Positions 62,498 through 64,000 of a DNA stretch of 64,000 bases are shown in pieces. How positions within the stretch are numbered: the stretch's first letter is position 1; every line of letters begins with the position of its first letter. The translations under genes were made by a program, and so were the position numbers. Below the pieces are notes generated by a model, which worked only from the letters and a program-made list of their open reading frames with translations, was not told the origin of the DNA and searched no databases. Location: contig CAZKAQ010000004.1 of NCBI GenBank assembly GCA_964550655.1, positions 1 to 64,000 on the forward strand. Reading direction: 5' to 3'. The DNA is from GCA-1730015 sp964550655 (GTDB lineage: Bacteria; Pseudomonadota; Gammaproteobacteria; Granulosicoccales; Granulosicoccaceae).

Positions 62498-63616
62498 ATG
62501 CTGATAGGACTGCCGAAAGAAATTAAAAACCATGAGTATCGAGTCGGACTGACTCCAGTGAGCGTTCGTGAACTTGTCACTAACGGACATTCGGTTCTGG
62601 TACAAGCCACAGCAGGTGAAGGTATAAGTGAACCGGACAGCGCTTATGAAGAAGCCGGTGCAAAAATCGCCAACAGCGCCGCAGAAGTATTCGAACAAGC
62701 GGAAATGATTATCAAGGTTAAAGAACCGCAGCCTGATGAATGCAAAATGCTTCGACCTGATCAGGTATTGTTTACCTATCTTCACCTGGCACCGGATCGG
62801 CAACAAACCGAATTATTGCTCGACTCCGGAGCTATCGCGATTGCCTATGAGACAGTAACCGATCGCAACGGCGCACTGCCTCTACTGGCACCGATGTCTG
62901 AAGTTGCCGGACGTATGTCTATTCAAGCTGGCGCTATGTGCCTTGAAAAATCACATGGCGGCTCGGGCAAGCTGCTGGGCGGCGTACCGGGTGTTGCCCC
63001 GGCCAACATATTGGTTATTGGCGGTGGTGTAGTGGGAACTAACGCCATACAGATGGCTGTCGGTATGCAAGCCAGCGTCACTGTTCTGGATCGTTCGATC
63101 GAAAGACTGCGTGAACTGGATGCTCAGTTTGGCGGCAAAATTTCAACCGTGTACTCAAGCAAAGCAGCACTCGAAAAACATGTTGCAGACAGTGATCTGG
63201 TCATCGGTGCAGTTTTGATTCCAGGTGCCGCAGCGCCGAAGCTTGTCACTCGCGATATGCTGAAAACCATGCGTAAAGGCTCGGTACTCGTCGATGTTGC
63301 AATCGATCAGGGGGGTTGTTTTGAAACATCAAAGGCTACTACACATGAAGAGCCCACCTATATCGTTGACGACATTGTGCACTATTGTGTAGCGAATATG
63401 CCGGGCGCTGTAGCGAACACATCAGCACATGCGCTCAACCATGCAACATTGCCTTTTACTCTGGCGCTGGCCAATAAAGGCTACCGAAATGCCTGCATGG
63501 CTGATCCACATCTGCTTGAAGGCTTAAACGTTCACAAAGGCATACTTACCAATCAGCCCGTAGCTGCAGCACTGGACATGGACTACAAAGAGCCGGCAAC
63601 AGTGTTGTCTGTATAA
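62498..63616 (+). CDS. ald: Alanine dehydrogenase
   Basis: A 372-residue NAD-dependent enzyme that interconverts L-alanine and pyruvate plus ammonia. It has the start MLIGLPKEIKNHEYRVGLTP, the catalytic lysine region MIIKVKEPQPDE, the His region LFTYLHLAP, and the NAD-fold ANILVIGGGVVGTNAIQMA. Other blocks are VDVAIDQGGCFET and VANMPGAVANTSAHALNHAT. Full length and normal. The ribosome site GGAGAGAG is strong. A terminator follows. Confidence 0.96.
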   Translation: MLIGLPKEIKNHEYRVGLTPVSVRELVTNGHSVLVQATAGEGISEPDSAYEEAGAKIANSAAEVFEQAEMIIKVKEPQPDECKMLRPDQVLFTYLHLAPDRQQTELLLDSGAIAIAYETVTDRNGALPLLAPMSEVAGRMSIQAGAMCLEKSHGGSGKLLGGVPGVAPANILVIGGGVVGTNAIQMAVGMQASVTVLDRSIERLRELDAQFGGKISTVYSSKAALEKHVADSDLVIGAVLIPGAAAPKLVTRDMLKTMRKGSVLVDVAIDQGGCFETSKATTHEEPTYIVDDIVHYCVANMPGAVANTSAHALNHATLPFTLALANKGYRNACMADPHLLEGLNVHKGILTNQPVAAALDMDYKEPATVLSV

Positions 63617-63631
63617 TTGGTAAAAATCGGT

Positions 63632-63679
63632 AATAAACCTGCACATAAAATCAAGTGTGGGTTTATTTTCTTTTTTTTC
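63632..63679 (+). terminator. Rho-independent terminator of ald
   Basis: Stem of 13 pairs (AATAAACC with GGTTTATT, extended inward with two G-T pairs) around a 10-base loop, followed by TTTTCTTTTTTTT. It begins 16 bases after the ald stop. Confidence 0.9.
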
Positions 63680-63692
63680 TTAAATTGCCGAG

Positions 63693-64000
63693 TCAGATTA
63701 TTGCAGCGCAGTGCTTACGCAACTGTCTGGCACTGGCTGTATTTTTAGTGACTTTTATTGCTATCGACTCACAATTGTTGAATAGCATAAAACGTTTCAA
63801 TTCATCAGCGAGTGAAGGTAGAAAAGCACTATCAGCAACTTCATGCTGCAAATAGTTAACTTGCAGTACACCGGTTTTACGATAAGCCTTACAATCTATT
63901 CGGCCGACCAGTTTATCTTTGTATAAAATCGGCAAACTGAAGTAGCCATGCTTTCTTTTCGCGGCAGGCACATAACATTCAATCTGATAATCAAACGCAA
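63693..64000 (-). CDS. 3' end of a YcaQ-like winged-helix DNA glycosylase family gene
   Basis: The gene is cut by the right edge; only the last 102 or so codons are present. The frame remains open to the edge and reads FDYQIECYVPAAKRKHGYFS, then LPILYKDKLVGRIDCKAYRK. This is the C-terminal signature of the YcaQ/HTH_42 family, which unhooks DNA interstrand crosslinks. The fold ends with ADELKRFMLFNNCESIAI and CAAII. Any GTG at 63971 is internal, not a start. The ald terminator lies against its stop codon. Confidence 0.82.
   Translation of the reverse strand, partial: AFDYQIECYVPAAKRKHGYFSLPILYKDKLVGRIDCKAYRKTGVLQVNYLQHEVADSAFLPSLADELKRFMLFNNCESIAIKVTKNTASARQLRKHCAAII

Noticed and set aside
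1..64000. tRNA, rRNA, CRISPR, prophage or complete insertion sequence
   Set aside because: None was recognised on reading the intergenic regions; a dedicated scan such as tRNAscan or Infernal would be needed to exclude small RNAs.

Overview
The window reads as a chromosomal segment of a gammaproteobacterium, probably marine. The evidence is gene content: a diheme cytochrome c4 and DsbA beside EngB, a PolA/LOG/ThrB block, an AqpZ-type aquaporin, a TakP-like TRAP transporter, a RimB-RimK fusion and a MoxR/DUF58/TgpA module. Base composition is balanced and coding density is high. I see no rRNA, tRNA, CRISPR array, phage or complete insertion sequence. The genus cannot be set from sequence reading alone.

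Layout. 0-15.6 kb is housekeeping and envelope: an MFS carrier, an S41 protease lipoprotein, RecQ, a DUF2059-like secreted protein, an Atm1-type ABC exporter, aquaporin Z with an unusual charged tail, a sugar-isomerase-like TIM barrel, a TruC-type pseudouridine synthase, an OmpA-family porin, an orphan XdhC and a large unknown secreted protein. 15.9-23.7 kb has a BON/OmpA protein plus coiled-coil membrane partner, DsbA, cytochrome c4, EngB, an unknown membrane protein and TrpS. 24.2-34.5 kb is an exopolysaccharide locus of two convergent arms. The + arm carries GT4, Wzx-like flippase and GT4. The - arm runs from Wza and Wzc through a Wzy-like polymerase and the PssD/PssE pair to a GT2. No priming phosphoglycosyltransferase is present.

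34.9-41.6 kb (all - strand) holds a tungsten aldehyde:ferredoxin oxidoreductase system: a four-cluster ferredoxin, the AOR catalytic subunit, an FAD/NAD(P) oxidoreductase, a MoaD-like sulfur carrier, two small unknown proteins and MoaA. A CDKN3-like phosphatase lies just upstream. The layout resembles the three-subunit AorABC enzymes, in which the FAD subunit links the tungsten enzyme to NAD.

42-46.2 kb is MoxR-DUF58-TgpA. A 154-bp MITE-like element with perfect 20-bp inverted ends sits between moxR and the DUF58 gene; one end of a second copy lies at the left edge of the window, directly before the MFS gene. Then follow a heparinase-like fragment, RimB-RimK, a trans-sulfuration enzyme, PolA, LOG, ThrB, a three-gene TRAP transporter whose large permease carries an extra ~320-residue coiled-coil tail, a Sel1 protein, divergent Lrp/alanine dehydrogenase, and the 3' end of a YcaQ-like gene at the right edge.

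The most notable points are the AOR gene set with its internal terminator and adjacent phosphatase, the MITE-like repeat that supplies a stop codon and potential start codons to host genes, the tailed TRAP permease and aquaporin, the Wzx gene with no normal start codon in its natural frame, and the position of the polysaccharide and AOR loci between EngB and PolA, which are neighbours in pseudomonads.
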